Assembly (NCBI RefSeq): GCF_029433445.1
Contig: NZ_JAQTIC010000002.1
Coordinates: 124,001 to 188,000 of the forward strand
Direction of reading: 5' to 3'
DNA: 64,000 nucleotides
Source of the DNA: Lactobacillus sp. ESL0701
GTDB lineage: Bacteria; Bacillota; Bacilli; Lactobacillales; Lactobacillaceae
Positions 27,626 through 37,085 of this stretch are shown here, piece by piece (the stretch's first letter is position 1; each line of letters starts with the position of its first letter). The notes under the pieces were generated by a model, which saw only the letters and a program-made list of their open reading frames with translations, did not search any database and was not told where the DNA came from. Position numbers and translations under genes: made by a program.

Positions 27626-29919
27626 TTGTTATTCACCGTGATAAAACGTGTTAGTTTAGGCTTAGTTATACCATAAGTCCATGTAATCATACCACAGTCT
27701 TGGGTTGAAGCCCACGGTATATGTTGTGCTTGCAATGTCGCCAAAGTTTCTGGATGCGGGTGACCAAAACGATTATTACGACCAGCAGAAATAAAGACCA
27801 TTGCTGGGTGTAATTTTTGCAAAAATTCTGGATTCGATGCTGTCCTGCTGCCATGATGTCCTAATTTAAAATAATCAGCATGGATGCCGTACCTCGCCAT
27901 AATCTCTTGCTCGCCAGCCTGACCCAAGTCGCCGGTAAAGAGCCAACTTTTATGTGCCAATGTAAAGGTCAACGATAACGAATCATCATTTGTTCCTAAT
28001 CCCGGTTTAAAAGGATAAACAATATGAAAAGTAACTGGTCCGCGAACCGTCATCCCTGCCAGCAATTGAACAATCTGCCCTTTAGTAATTCGCCCATTAA
28101 TTCTTTTTTGAAAAGACGGATTATTAATTAATCCTTGCGCCATATACAACTTTTTAACTTTTACTTGTTCTAAAAGAGGACCCAAATCACCAACATGATC
28201 GGCATCCTGGTGCGAAACAAACAGACCATCAATTTGACTAATTCCCTCAGCTTTAAGCAGTGGAATGGTTATTTTATTGACTTGCGGCGTTAATTTTTTG
28301 TCACCAAAATTCAATTTGCCACCAACATCAATCATGTATACGCGGCGCCAGAGCGGTGTTGTAATTAAAATGCTGTCGCCCTGCCCAACATCAATAAAAG
28401 TTACTTGTCCAGTAAGCGGAAAGTGGATCATAAGTAGTAGCAATAGATAAGTTGTGCCAAGTCCAACTGTTAAATTGCGACTTAATTTAACTATTTGCCC
28501 GTCTTCATTAATATTAATTAATAAAGCCGCCGTTAAAATTAGCAAAAAGAGGCACTGCCACCAATTAATCTTACCAAAAGTCAACAAACCAATTTTAGTT
28601 GCCGATAATTTACCAATTATCTGTTCACCATAATTCAAAATATTCGCAAATATTTTAGACAGATACGGATGCCAGCTAAATACCACCAGATTAATAAATG
28701 TCAGCGGCATTACTACCCAATTAAAATACGGTACAATTAGCAAATTAAAAATGACCGTCAACAAGTTAAATTGAAAAAAATATACCAGTAACAAAGGAGT
28801 TAGCAACAAATTAAGTAGCACTGACTGTTTCAGGCTGGTCATTTTATTAGTCATCTCTAACCCTAAAGCCAATATGTAAGTTAAAATTGCCCCAACCCCC
28901 ATCATCAATCGCGGATTAAGCAATAAATGCACTAGGCAAGTTAAACCTAACAAATCAAAATGTTTTATCTGCCAATTTTTGAAATCGAAAATTTTTCCTA
29001 AAAGATAGGTTAGACTGGCACGTACAAAACCTGCTTGACCACTACTCAAAAATACCCCAGCCACTAAGACAAGCAAGCAGCAGCCAAAAGTTTCTTCCTC
29101 GGTAAATTTTAGATAATAACAAAGTGTACTAATTACCAGCGCATAAATCCCAACGTGCAAGCCCGAAATGCTTAAAATGTGAATTACCCCTAGATCACGG
29201 TAATTATCTAAAATTTGCTGATTATCCTGGTTGGGATTTTCTCCCAATATCAATTCGCTACTAAAAAAGCCTAAAATACGGGGCATTTTTTTAAAGTAAG
29301 ATTGTAATTTAAACCTTAAATAATGAAAATAATCGCCCCACCTGCCAGCTCCAATCTGCATTTGGCAACTTTTAAATTTAATCTGCTGCCAAATATTTTT
29401 ACCAGCATAATATTGTCGCGAGTCAAATTGACCATAGTTAGTTGCTGGTTCAATCGGCTTAACATCACCTACTAAATTTGATAGATAAACTGGCTGACCT
29501 TGATTAAGCTGCCTAACCTGCTGCTTGGTTACCGTTCCTGAAACTAAAATTTGACCGGCTTTTACGTTACCGACACCAGACAGCCAGTCATCATCAACCT
29601 TAACTTGATCGGGATAGATTTTAATTACCACATTTTCTGACAATGCAAAATGCGCTTTATGGTTATGAAACGCAACATCAATTATCCCAACTACCAAAAA
29701 TGCAACAACAAGCCACTTTAAGCGACCAAACTTTTTCAAAAGTAGACAGACTAAGTAACCTGCCAACAAAATACAAGTTAACTGTTGTAAATAACCGTGG
29801 CTCTGGTAAACGCCAAAACTTACATCAACGCCTAATAATGCCAGCAATAAGAAAAAACCGGGCGCTAATAATTCAGATTGCCAACTGATCTTTAAGCGCC
29901 GCAAAGGTTTTATCCCCAA
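27622..29919 (-). CDS. comEC: ComEC/Rec2 competence DNA-transport channel
   Basis: ComEC carries single-stranded DNA across the membrane during transformation. The 765-residue protein has N-terminal membrane helices, an OB-like extracellular region, the ComEC competence domain (HILSISGLHVGIYALV near residue 250, and further helices to about 495) and a C-terminal metallo-beta-lactamase domain with DVGQGDSILI, SHQDADHVGD, FTGDLGQAGE and LGHHGSRTASN intact. The TTG at 29919 gives a 47-base overlap with comEA; a TTG at 29904 with GGGGAT about 8 bases upstream may be the real start. It is the only full-length frame here. Confidence 0.93.
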   Translation of the reverse strand: MGIKPLRRLKISWQSELLAPGFFLLLALLGVDVSFGVYQSHGYLQQLTCILLAGYLVCLLLKKFGRLKWLVVAFLVVGIIDVAFHNHKAHFALSENVVIKIYPDQVKVDDDWLSGVGNVKAGQILVSGTVTKQQVRQLNQGQPVYLSNLVGDVKPIEPATNYGQFDSRQYYAGKNIWQQIKFKSCQMQIGAGRWGDYFHYLRFKLQSYFKKMPRILGFFSSELILGENPNQDNQQILDNYRDLGVIHILSISGLHVGIYALVISTLCYYLKFTEEETFGCCLLVLVAGVFLSSGQAGFVRASLTYLLGKIFDFKNWQIKHFDLLGLTCLVHLLLNPRLMMGVGAILTYILALGLEMTNKMTSLKQSVLLNLLLTPLLLVYFFQFNLLTVIFNLLIVPYFNWVVMPLTFINLVVFSWHPYLSKIFANILNYGEQIIGKLSATKIGLLTFGKINWWQCLFLLILTAALLININEDGQIVKLSRNLTVGLGTTYLLLLLMIHFPLTGQVTFIDVGQGDSILITTPLWRRVYMIDVGGKLNFGDKKLTPQVNKITIPLLKAEGISQIDGLFVSHQDADHVGDLGPLLEQVKVKKLYMAQGLINNPSFQKRINGRITKGQIVQLLAGMTVRGPVTFHIVYPFKPGLGTNDDSLSLTFTLAHKSWLFTGDLGQAGEQEIMARYGIHADYFKLGHHGSRTASNPEFLQKLHPAMVFISAGRNNRFGHPHPETLATLQAQHIPWASTQDCGMITWTYGITKPKLTRFITVNNK

Positions 29920-30574
29920 TTCCTGAAACTTGCTTCAAATCTTCAATCTTCTTAAAATTACCATTCTTTTGCCGGTAAGCAATAATCTGTTCTGCTTTCT
30001 TTTCCCCAATCCCATTAAGCTTTTGCAGTCCTTGAGCATCTGCTGTATTCAAATTGATTTTAGAATGGTCAGCGGTGGTTTCAGTAGTTGAACTGCTGGA
30101 ATCATCTGCTGGGGCAACATTAGAACTGCCAGTTACCGAAGTCACAATTTCATTAGCCTTAATTTTTTCGCCTCGATAAGGAATATGAACCTTATCTTGA
30201 TCCTGTAAAATCAAGGCACGATTAACCTGCTTTAATTCTGCATTATTCATAATGCCCCCAGCCGCTTCGATTAATTCCTGCAATCTTGCACCAGTATTTA
30301 AGGTATAGACGCCTTGATGCTTAACAGCTCCTGAAATGTCGCACGTTACGTTCTTAGGCTTTGCCGGCTCCGGCTCTTGTTTACTAACTTCAGTAGCCGT
30401 TTCTTTAGCTGGCATTCCTTTTTGCGCTGGATGTTGCTCCTCAGTAAATTCAGTAGCAGTATCCTTTTGATTACTGCCTTGATGAGCCCAAAGAACAATC
30501 CCAATGACAACTAAACCAACTAAAAAATACTGCTTGTGATCTAAAATAAAATCTTTGATCTGTTCCCAATTCAC
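29873..30574 (-). CDS. comEA: ComEA competence DNA-binding protein (GTG start)
   Basis: ComEA is the membrane-anchored receptor for double-stranded DNA. The 233-residue protein has an N-terminal membrane anchor (about 16-30), a disordered Glu/Lys/Pro-rich linker, an SLBB-like domain (NVTCDISGAVKHQGVYTLN) and a C-terminal double helix-hairpin-helix (INLNTADAQGLQKLNGIGEK then QVSGIGDKTFAALK). I start at the GTG at 30574 because GAGG lies 8 bases upstream; the GTG three codons earlier overlaps that SD. comEC overlaps its 3' end. Confidence 0.92.
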   Translation of the reverse strand: MNWEQIKDFILDHKQYFLVGLVVIGIVLWAHQGSNQKDTATEFTEEQHPAQKGMPAKETATEVSKQEPEPAKPKNVTCDISGAVKHQGVYTLNTGARLQELIEAAGGIMNNAELKQVNRALILQDQDKVHIPYRGEKIKANEIVTSVTGSSNVAPADDSSSSTTETTADHSKINLNTADAQGLQKLNGIGEKKAEQIIAYRQKNGNFKKIEDLKQVSGIGDKTFAALKDQLAI

Positions 30575-30600
30575 GTTTTTCACCTCAATTATTAGATACG

Positions 30601-30632
30601 AAAAAAGCCCAGAAATTTTTCTGGACTTTTTT
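30601..30632 (-). terminator. Terminator after the SepM-like protease gene
   Basis: AAAAAAGTCCAGAAA and TTTCTGGGCTTTTTT form a stem on the minus strand (one G-U wobble) followed by a T tract. It lies directly after the stop at 30635 and separates the coaD operon from comEA. Confidence 0.85.
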
Positions 30633-30634
30633 AA

Positions 30635-31684
30635 TTAATAATTCTGTTTTAAGTAATTGAGGGCATCAGTGAAAGTTCTTACGGGAACAATTTTCATCTT
30701 TGAATGAATTGTCCGCGCCGTTTTTTTAGCAATCAAATAATTACTAGCTGATTTTTTGACCCCAGTTGTATCCGTCGGGGCAAAGAAAACTTCAGCACCA
30801 ACTTTATCCGCGGCAACAACTTTTTTGTCAACGCCGCCAATAATGCCAACTTTACCATCTGGAGCAATTGTTCCTGTACCGGCAATCTTGTGACCCTTTG
30901 CCAGTTGTTTCCCAGTAAATGTTTCATAACTGGTTAGAGCAAACATTAATCCCGCAGATGGTCCACCAATCTCACCCGCGTTAATGGTTAATGGCGGTTT
31001 TGTAGTGACCTGAACATGCTCAACTAGCTGAATACCGATTCCTGATTTACCAGTTCCCGCGACTTTCACAATCTTGCCAGTAAAAAACTGCTGTTTACCC
31101 TCACGTAATACCATAATTTTGACTCGTGCATGAAGCGGCTGCTTTTGCAGGTATTGCATCATTTCTTCAGTCGACTTAAACTGATGACCATTAGCTCCTA
31201 AAACTGTATCGCCGACTTGTAATTTACCCCTAAAACTCGACTGCTTTTGCACCTGCATTACATAAACGCCCTTGTAATGCAGCTCGGGCTTTAGACCTGC
31301 CTGTTTAGCTGCATAATAAATTGCATTTTGCTGGCTAGTTTCCATGTACCAGTTTTGCAGCTCCTCGTACTGGCTGTTAGTTTCGCCGCCCAATAATTCT
31401 GAGCTTGGTATTCGCGTTGTATATTTTTGCGTGTAGCTCCATAAATATTGCCAAACTGTGGCTGGGCGACTAGTTTCACTAACTGTTACTAAATATAAGT
31501 TATTAGGCTTAGTTTTTTTGCTTTTCACAAATTGACCAGTAGAAATCGCTTCACCTGGCATTTCTAAGTAATAATTTGTTGGCCAACTTAAACCAACAAC
31601 TACTAAAACCAGGGCAATAATGAATAATAGCCAATTTCGTGCCCGTTTTTTGCCCTGTCGCTTTGATTGCTGCTCTTGTACCAT
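30635..31684 (-). CDS. SepM/YlbL-like membrane serine protease with PDZ and Lon catalytic domains
   Basis: This 349-residue protein has one N-terminal membrane helix (about 18-36), a PDZ domain (about 130-205, VYVMQVQKQSSFRGKLQVGD) and a C-terminal Lon-type protease domain. The nucleophile Ser lies in GGPSAGLMFAL and the Lys of the dyad in IGGVDKKVVAA. Streptococcal SepM trims the competence pheromone; Bacillus YlbL is a DNA-damage checkpoint recovery protease. Which role applies here is not decidable. It starts 4 bases after the coaD stop and ends at a terminator, so it closes the ftsW-ylbG-rsmD-coaD run. Confidence 0.88.
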   Translation of the reverse strand: MVQEQQSKRQGKKRARNWLLFIIALVLVVVGLSWPTNYYLEMPGEAISTGQFVKSKKTKPNNLYLVTVSETSRPATVWQYLWSYTQKYTTRIPSSELLGGETNSQYEELQNWYMETSQQNAIYYAAKQAGLKPELHYKGVYVMQVQKQSSFRGKLQVGDTVLGANGHQFKSTEEMMQYLQKQPLHARVKIMVLREGKQQFFTGKIVKVAGTGKSGIGIQLVEHVQVTTKPPLTINAGEIGGPSAGLMFALTSYETFTGKQLAKGHKIAGTGTIAPDGKVGIIGGVDKKVVAADKVGAEVFFAPTDTTGVKKSASNYLIAKKTARTIHSKMKIVPVRTFTDALNYLKQNY

Positions 31685-31688
31685 AAAA

Positions 31689-32168
31689 TTATCCCAACTT
31701 TTGTTTCAAGGCTTCAGCTGCCTTTTGGGGCAGAAAAGCACTAATATCACCATGAAAATGAGCAACTTCCTTAATAATGCTCGAAGCAACAAAACTATCT
31801 TCAGGCTTGGTAAATAACAGCACCGTCGCTATTTCTGGTACCATTTTTTTATTCATTGCCGCAATCTCTTGCTCGTACAAAAAGTCAGAACTGTTGCGGA
31901 CACCGCGAACAATAGCTTGAGCATGTAACTCACGCGCAACATTAACTGTCAAATCTTCCGGTCTTTTCAAGACTTCAACATTCGGACAATCCTTTAACGC
32001 ATCTTGTGCAAAAGCGACCCGCTCATCGACGGTAAACAAATATTCTTTAGCTGTATTAGTCATTACAACTACATATAGTTTGTCAAACATTCCGGCCGCC
32101 TGTCTGGCAACGTCAACATGACCATTCGTAATCGGGTCAAAACTCCCCGGAAATAATGCAACTGTCAT
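31689..32168 (-). CDS. coaD: Phosphopantetheine adenylyltransferase
   Basis: CoaD makes dephospho-CoA from 4'-phosphopantetheine and ATP. The 159-residue protein has the nucleotidyltransferase start ALFPGSFDPITNGHVDV, RGVRNSSDFLYEQEIA and the C-terminal SFVASSIIKEVA (ISSTxIR-like). Length is standard. It overlaps rsmD by one base and is followed 4 bases later by the SepM-like protease gene, as in the Bacillus ylb region. Confidence 0.95.
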   Translation of the reverse strand: MTVALFPGSFDPITNGHVDVARQAAGMFDKLYVVVMTNTAKEYLFTVDERVAFAQDALKDCPNVEVLKRPEDLTVNVARELHAQAIVRGVRNSSDFLYEQEIAAMNKKMVPEIATVLLFTKPEDSFVASSIIKEVAHFHGDISAFLPQKAAEALKQKLG

Positions 32169-32719
32169 TACTCAGCCCTCCGATAGAAACGAACAATCGT
32201 TTTACCTAAATGATGCTCTTTAAGCAATGTAAAACCGGTAATATCGTCCAAACTAGTTTCATCATCAGTTTCAGCGACAATTATTGCTTCTGACGTTAGT
32301 AAATTTAATGCCAGCATTTTTTGCATGTCTTTAACTATTTGCTGTTTAGCATAAGGCGGATCTAAGAATACCAAATCAAATTGCTGCTTATCCTGAGACA
32401 ACTTTTTAAGTGCGTTATTGCTGGGCATCTTATAAACTGAAAATCGTTCTTCTTCTTTAGTGAGAGCGACATTTTTACGGATAATTTCCACGGCTGCATA
32501 ATTGATATCAACGATTGTTGCATGATCACAGCCGCGCGATACCGCTTCAATGCCCAAGGCACCGCTGCCGCCATATAAGTCAAGCACCTGCCCGCCTGAA
32601 AAAAATTGCCCCAGACTATTAAACAGTGATTCCTTAACCTTATCACTGGTTGGTCTCGTCTTTTGACTCTTTAACGTAAATAAGTTGCGTTTGGCATACT
32701 TGCCAGAAATAATTCTCAT
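32168..32719 (-). CDS. rsmD: 16S rRNA (guanine-966-N2)-methyltransferase RsmD
   Basis: RsmD methylates G966 of 16S rRNA. The 183-residue protein begins MRIISGKYAKRNL, has TRPTSDKVKESLFN, the SAM-binding VLDLYGGSGALGIEA and the catalytic DPPYA. Length fits. It overlaps ylbG by 4 bases and coaD by 1 base, so the three are translated as a coupled set. Confidence 0.95.
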   Translation of the reverse strand: MRIISGKYAKRNLFTLKSQKTRPTSDKVKESLFNSLGQFFSGGQVLDLYGGSGALGIEAVSRGCDHATIVDINYAAVEIIRKNVALTKEEERFSVYKMPSNNALKKLSQDKQQFDLVFLDPPYAKQQIVKDMQKMLALNLLTSEAIIVAETDDETSLDDITGFTLLKEHHLGKTIVRFYRRAE

Positions 32720-33057
32720 GATAAATGTTCTAGTTTTTCCTGTTCTTTTAATAGTTTATCTTCTGCGGCCTGAGCCATTTCCGTAATCTGTTGTTCAATA
32801 TGGCTGCTGGATAAGTCCAAATTTTCTTCACCTGATTTTTCAACTTTTTTGACAAAATCAAGTGAGGTTAACTTTTGCATTACCTGGTCAATCTCTTTTT
32901 GATCGGTATATAAAACGCAGTAACACATTTTTTTAGAAAAATAGACAATATCGCCATAATGCCGTAACTTGTACTGGTTACTGGCGGAATCAAGATAGAC
33001 AATTAGCCCTTGTCTTTTAGTTATTGGGGTGTCTTGTAAGTCCTGATTAATACTCAT
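32716..33057 (-). CDS. YlbG-family protein (DUF2129)
   Basis: The 113-residue protein starts MSINQDLQDTPITKRQGLIV and contains YGDIVYFSKKMCYCVLY, both typical of the YlbG/DUF2129 family found before rsmD in Firmicutes. Its function is unknown. The C-terminal 35 residues are a charged helix (EEQ- and KLLKEQ-type). The start overlaps ftsW by one base, and the end overlaps rsmD by four. Confidence 0.85.
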   Translation of the reverse strand: MSINQDLQDTPITKRQGLIVYLDSASNQYKLRHYGDIVYFSKKMCYCVLYTDQKEIDQVMQKLTSLDFVKKVEKSGEENLDLSSSHIEQQITEMAQAAEDKLLKEQEKLEHLS

Positions 33058-34226
33058 TATTCACCCTCCTTTTCCATTCGTTCATTAGCTGCCACATTGA
33101 GCACTAAACCAATTGATGCGGAAAGAACAATCATTGACGAACCACCATAAGAGATAAACGGCAAGGTAACCCCAGTAATCGGCAGCAGCCCCAATACCGC
33201 ACCAACATTAAATAAAGTTTCTGTAAAAATAATTGTGGTTACGCCAAAGCAAACCAAAGCATCGAATTGAGAATTAGCATGAATCCCCACTTCCATAATG
33301 CTCCACATTAAATAAAAGAGCAGACCAACAATTACGATTGCGCCAATTACGCCAAGTTCTTCAGCAGCAATTGACAAAATAAAGTCTGTATATGGTTCCG
33401 GCAAATAGCCACGCTTTTGCATACTGTTGCCAAGACCTACACCAAACAGACCACCATTATGAATTGCATAATAAGAGTTAACTAGCTGCGCGCCACCCTT
33501 TTGCTCCAATTGAAATGGGTGCAAAAAGGACATAAAACGTTGATATTGATAGCTATCTTGCAAAAATTTGGGATTCCAATGTATGACTAGCGTTACCAGC
33601 AAAAAGACGCCCGCACCAATACCAATTAGCCAGATCAATGCTGTCTTAGCGGGCACCCCCGACATGGAAAACATCACAATCACAATCATCGCTAAAATTG
33701 CTGTTCCCCCAAAGTCGGGTTCAAGCAATACCAAAAACATCATAATTCCAGCTAATATTGCTGGACGCGACAAATTTTCGATAATATGACCGCGCCGAAA
33801 GGCACCGTCATGCCGATCTAAAATAAACGCAAGATAAACTACTAGAGCTAATTTGGCAATTTCCAGCGGTTGAATTTTAATAAATTTCAGATCAATCCAG
33901 CCAACAGCACCATTAACAGCGGCAGCTGAACCTTTGACAACTTTTAAACCAATTAAATAAAGCAGCAGCAGCATGCTAATGCCTAAAAACCACTCAACAA
34001 ACTTAGCGCTCTTTAAATTCTCAAGTTTTAATTTAAAGAATATAAAGGCAAATGCTAATCCAGCAATCGCATATTCTGCCTGTCTAACACCATAAACTGA
34101 TGGCTTAAAACCATTTACCAGCAAAATATCAGAACTTGCCGAATAAACCATAATGATCCCAATAACAATCAGCAACAAATATGGCACTAAAATTTTGTAA
34201 TCTAAATGGTGTATTTTTTCACGCAC
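33057..34226 (-). CDS. ftsW: FtsW/RodA/SpoVE-type peptidoglycan glycosyltransferase (GTG start)
   Basis: FtsW is the SEDS-family glycan polymerase of the divisome. About ten membrane helices are seen; conserved segments include EPDFGGTAIL, YAIHNGGLFGVGLGNS and LLPITGVTLPFISYGGSS. I place the start at the GTG at 34226, 6 bases after AAAGGAGAGG, giving 389 residues; the upstream open frame runs into the typA terminator. A RodA role is not excluded, but location beside ylbG and typA matches ftsW in Bacillus. It overlaps ylbG by one base. Confidence 0.9.
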   Translation of the reverse strand: MREKIHHLDYKILVPYLLLIVIGIIMVYSASSDILLVNGFKPSVYGVRQAEYAIAGLAFAFIFFKLKLENLKSAKFVEWFLGISMLLLLYLIGLKVVKGSAAAVNGAVGWIDLKFIKIQPLEIAKLALVVYLAFILDRHDGAFRRGHIIENLSRPAILAGIMMFLVLLEPDFGGTAILAMIVIVMFSMSGVPAKTALIWLIGIGAGVFLLVTLVIHWNPKFLQDSYQYQRFMSFLHPFQLEQKGGAQLVNSYYAIHNGGLFGVGLGNSMQKRGYLPEPYTDFILSIAAEELGVIGAIVIVGLLFYLMWSIMEVGIHANSQFDALVCFGVTTIIFTETLFNVGAVLGLLPITGVTLPFISYGGSSMIVLSASIGLVLNVAANERMEKEGE

Positions 34227-34270
34227 GGATAGCCTCTCCTTTAGGGTAAAAAACCTGTTTTTATTATAAA

Positions 34271-34312
34271 GCAAAAAGAGCACCACTTCATCAAGTGAAT
34301 GCTCTTTTTTTG
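34271..34312 (-). terminator. Terminator after typA
   Basis: AAAAAGAGCA and TGCTCTTTTT, with an inner CACTT/AAGTG stem, form an interrupted hairpin with a long T tract on the minus strand. It lies between typA and ftsW. Confidence 0.82.
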
Positions 34313-34329
34313 AATTTATTAAACTTTGA

Positions 34330-36171
34330 TTAGTTACGTTTACGCTTCTTATCAGCCTTTTGACGTTCTGAAGTGTTCAAAATCTTCTTCCGAAGACGAA
34401 TTGATTCAGGAGTTACCTCACAATATTCATCTTCGTTTAAGAATTCAATTGCTTCTTCCAAAGTCAACTTCTTAGGTGCATGAATAGCAGCAGCGTGGTC
34501 TTTACCAGCAGCACGAGTGTTAGTTAAGTTCTTACCCTTAATAACATTAACTGCGATGTCGCGATCACGAGAAGATTGACCAACAATCATTCCTTCGTAA
34601 ACTTCAACACCAGCACCGATAAACAATTGACCACGTTGTTCAACAGTTTGCAATGAGTAAGTAGTTGACTTACCTTGACTAATTGAAACTAAGGCACCGT
34701 TTACTCGACCTGGTTCCCAATTCTTAACAACTGGCTTGTATGAATCAAAACTGTGGTTCATGATACCGTAACCACCAGTTTGTGACATGAATTCGTTGTT
34801 GTAACCAATTAAACCACGAGATGGTACTAAGAAGTCAAGACGGGTTTGACCATTACCAGTTGAGGTCATGTTCTGCATCTCGCCTTTTCTTTGTGACAAT
34901 GAGTCAATAACTGAACCAACGTATTCGTCTGGAGTATCAACTTGAACAGCTTCAAATGGTTCACACATTGTACCGTCGATTTCACGATAGATAACCTTTG
35001 GCCGTGAAAGTTGTAATTCAAAGCCTTCACGCCGCATTTCTTCAACCAAAATTGACAAGTGCAATTCACCACGACCAGAAACAGTCCAAGCGTTAATTTG
35101 GTCAGTTGGTTCAACCTTCAAAGAAACATCAGTCCGAGTTTGCTTAATCAAACGGTCTTCTAGTTTCTTAGGAGTAACCTTGTCACCTTCGCGGCCAGCA
35201 AATGGTGAGTCACTAGCAACAAAGTCCATTTGCAAAGTTGGTGGATCAATCTTAAGTAATGGCAATGCTTCTGGATTCTCAGCTGAAGCAATTGTTTCAC
35301 CAACGAAGATATCGTTAATTCCGCTGATGGCAATGATGTCACCAGCTTTGGCTTCTTTAATCTCATTACGTTTCAAACCGAAGAAACCAAAGAGCTTAGT
35401 AACCCGGAAGTTTTGCGTTGAACCATCACGCTTCATCACAGTGATGTTGTCGCCAACTTTAACTTGACCGCGGTAAATTCGACCAACACCAATTCGACCA
35501 ACGTAGTCATCCCAGTCAAGCATTGTAATTTGGAATTGTAATGGTTCATCAATGTTGTCAAGTGGAGCTGGAATTGCCTTAATAATGGTATCGAAAATTG
35601 GATCCATTGTTTCTTTTTGAGTTGCTGGGTCAGCTTCGTATGAAGAAGTACCGTTCAAAGCTGAAGCATAAACAACTGGGAAGTCAAGCTGTTCATCATT
35701 GGCACCCAATTCGATAAAGAGTTCCAATACTTCATCCATAACTTGCTTAGGACGAGCACCAGGACGGTCAATCTTGTTAATAACAACGATTGGCTTAACA
35801 CCGGCTTCCAAAGCTTTTTTCAATACGAAACGAGTCTGCGGCATTGTACCTTCGTAGGCATCAACTAATAGCAATGCTCCATCAACCATGTGCATGATTC
35901 GCTCAACTTCACCACCAAAATCGGCGTGTCCTGGCGTATCCAAAATGTTGATAGTTGTATCACCATATTTAACTGCAGTATTCTTAGATAAGATAGTAAT
36001 ACCACGTTCACGTTCAATATCATTTGAATCCATTGCCCGATCTTCCAAAGCCATATGCTCAGGCAGAGTATCGGATTGCTTCAATAATTGGTTAACCAAA
36101 GTAGTCTTACCGTGGTCAACGTGAGCTATGATAGCTATATTTCTAATATCGTCTCTTCTTTTTTCTGACAA
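34330..36171 (-). CDS. typA: TypA/BipA ribosome-associated GTPase (TTG start)
   Basis: TypA is a translational GTPase related to EF-G, important in ribosome assembly at low temperature and in stress. G motifs are visible: [21 protein letters not shown] and NKIDRPGA; domains 2, 3, 5 and the TypA-specific C-terminus follow. I choose the TTG at 36171 ([10 protein letters not shown]), which lies 5-6 bases after GGAGGAGGAA and gives 613 residues, the normal length; the open frame extends eight codons through the SD. The leader holds a terminator-like hairpin (see the separate entry), so regulation by attenuation is possible. Confidence 0.95.
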   Translation of the reverse strand: MSEKRRDDIRNIAIIAHVDHGKTTLVNQLLKQSDTLPEHMALEDRAMDSNDIERERGITILSKNTAVKYGDTTINILDTPGHADFGGEVERIMHMVDGALLLVDAYEGTMPQTRFVLKKALEAGVKPIVVINKIDRPGARPKQVMDEVLELFIELGANDEQLDFPVVYASALNGTSSYEADPATQKETMDPIFDTIIKAIPAPLDNIDEPLQFQITMLDWDDYVGRIGVGRIYRGQVKVGDNITVMKRDGSTQNFRVTKLFGFFGLKRNEIKEAKAGDIIAISGINDIFVGETIASAENPEALPLLKIDPPTLQMDFVASDSPFAGREGDKVTPKKLEDRLIKQTRTDVSLKVEPTDQINAWTVSGRGELHLSILVEEMRREGFELQLSRPKVIYREIDGTMCEPFEAVQVDTPDEYVGSVIDSLSQRKGEMQNMTSTGNGQTRLDFLVPSRGLIGYNNEFMSQTGGYGIMNHSFDSYKPVVKNWEPGRVNGALVSISQGKSTTYSLQTVEQRGQLFIGAGVEVYEGMIVGQSSRDRDIAVNVIKGKNLTNTRAAGKDHAAAIHAPKKLTLEEAIEFLNEDEYCEVTPESIRLRKKILNTSERQKADKKRKRN

Positions 36172-36280
36172 AAGTATTCCTCCTCCACTCCTCAATAAAA
36201 AAACTGTGACCTGGTCACAGTTTCGGCGGCACGCTTAAAAACATGCTGATCGAAGTGTTTTAATATCTGTGTAGTTACGC
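36172..36280 (-). promoter_or_regulatory. typA 5' leader containing an internal intrinsic terminator
   Basis: From the predicted start near 36280 the leader is about 109 bases. A 10-base perfect stem (36201-36210 and 36214-36223, loop CTG on the plus strand) followed by seven T residues lies only 20-30 bases before the typA start. On the plus strand there is no T tract, so it acts for typA only. It could be an attenuator or the end of a short RNA of about 85 bases. I find no T-box sequence and no known riboswitch core. Confidence 0.6.
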
Positions 36281-36286
36281 TCATTG

Positions 36287-36315
36287 ATTTTACCACCTAA
36301 GTATATGTAGGTCAA
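36287..36315 (-). promoter_or_regulatory. Promoter of typA
   Basis: On the minus strand TTGACC (36310-36315) and TAAAAT (36287-36292) are separated by exactly 17 bases. Transcription should begin near 36280. Confidence 0.8.
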
Positions 36316-36428
36316 CGTTTATCCCTCTTTTTCAAAATTGAAAAATAGTATAGAATAAAAGTCAGACAATTAAACCAGATTTATGGTAAAAATAGATGTA
36401 GAACTTTTAGATGAAAGAGTGAATTTAA

Positions 36429-36983
36429 TTGATTTTAATGAAAGATATTACCCGCGATGGTAATCCTGTATTGCGTAAAGTAGCGCAACCGTTGAGTTTT
36501 CCGCTTAGTGACCATTATCGCAAGTTAGCTGACGAGATGATGGAATACCTAATTAATTCGCAAGATCCTAAGATTGCCAAAAAACACCAATTACGTGCCG
36601 GCGTTGGTCTTGCTGCACCGCAGGTTGGTGAAAGCGTCCAAATGGCTTCCTTGCTTGTACCAAATGAAAAAGGCGAAATTATTTTTAAAGAAACCTTTGT
36701 CAATCCTGAAATTTTATCTGAATCTGTTCGTCAGGCTTGCCTTAGTGAAGGCGAAGGCTGCCTTAGCGTTGACAAGGTTATCGATGGATATGTTCCTCGT
36801 CCTGATAAGCTAAAGATTCATTATTACACTGTTGACGGTGAAGAAAAGACCATTCGCTTAAAGGATTACCCAGCTATTGTTGCTTCCCACGAAATTGAGC
36901 ACTTACGTGGTCACCTCTTTTACGACCGCATCAACAAGCAAGATCCATTTAATTTAGATGAAGATACCGTCGTTATTTATTAG
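36429..36983 (+). CDS. def: Peptide deformylase (TTG start)
   Basis: Def removes the formyl group from nascent N-terminal methionine. The three motifs are intact: [10 protein letters not shown] (near 59), [10 protein letters not shown] with the metal-binding Cys (near 110), and HEIEHLRGH (HExxH, near 155). The 184 residues fit the Gram-positive type 2 enzyme with an insertion. The TTG at 36429 lies about 9 bases after AAAGAG; the ATG at 36438 would be 18 bases from it, so the TTG is preferred and gives [11 protein letters not shown], as I recall in related species. Synteny def-rpoY-rnjA matches Bacillus. Confidence 0.94.
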   Translation: MILMKDITRDGNPVLRKVAQPLSFPLSDHYRKLADEMMEYLINSQDPKIAKKHQLRAGVGLAAPQVGESVQMASLLVPNEKGEIIFKETFVNPEILSESVRQACLSEGEGCLSVDKVIDGYVPRPDKLKIHYYTVDGEEKTIRLKDYPAIVASHEIEHLRGHLFYDRINKQDPFNLDEDTVVIY

Positions 36984-37002
36984 TTAAGTTAAAAGACAAG
37001 GA

Positions 37003-37034
37003 AGCCGCCAATGCCTGTTTGACGGCTTTTTTGC
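37003..37034 (+). terminator. Terminator after def
   Basis: AAGCCG and CGGCTT, extended by CAA/TTG with one mismatch, form a hairpin followed by six T residues shortly after the def stop. Confidence 0.75.
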
Positions 37035-37076
37035 TTAATTAATTGGAACTTGTTTCTATACTTGCTATTGCAATTA

Positions 37077-37085
37077 TGGTAGAAT
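37077..37085 (+). promoter_or_regulatory. Extended -10 promoter of rpoY-rnjA
   Basis: TGGTAGAAT is a TGn-extended -10. The leader from about 37092 contains a perfect 8-base hairpin, GAATATTT/AAATATTC (37100-37107 and 37112-37119), before the AGGAG of rpoY. Confidence 0.5.

Noticed and set aside
36192-36284. A 30-codon frame (MSVTTQILKHF...) covering the typA leader and its terminator hairpin
   Set aside because: Its ATG lies only 3 bases after the -10 element, probably upstream of the transcription start, and it has no SD. The codons run through the terminator stem, so it is more likely a by-product of RNA structure.
36383-36463. A 26-codon plus-strand frame overlapping the def start in another phase
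   Set aside because: It has no SD, no clear promoter fit and no recognisable protein pattern.
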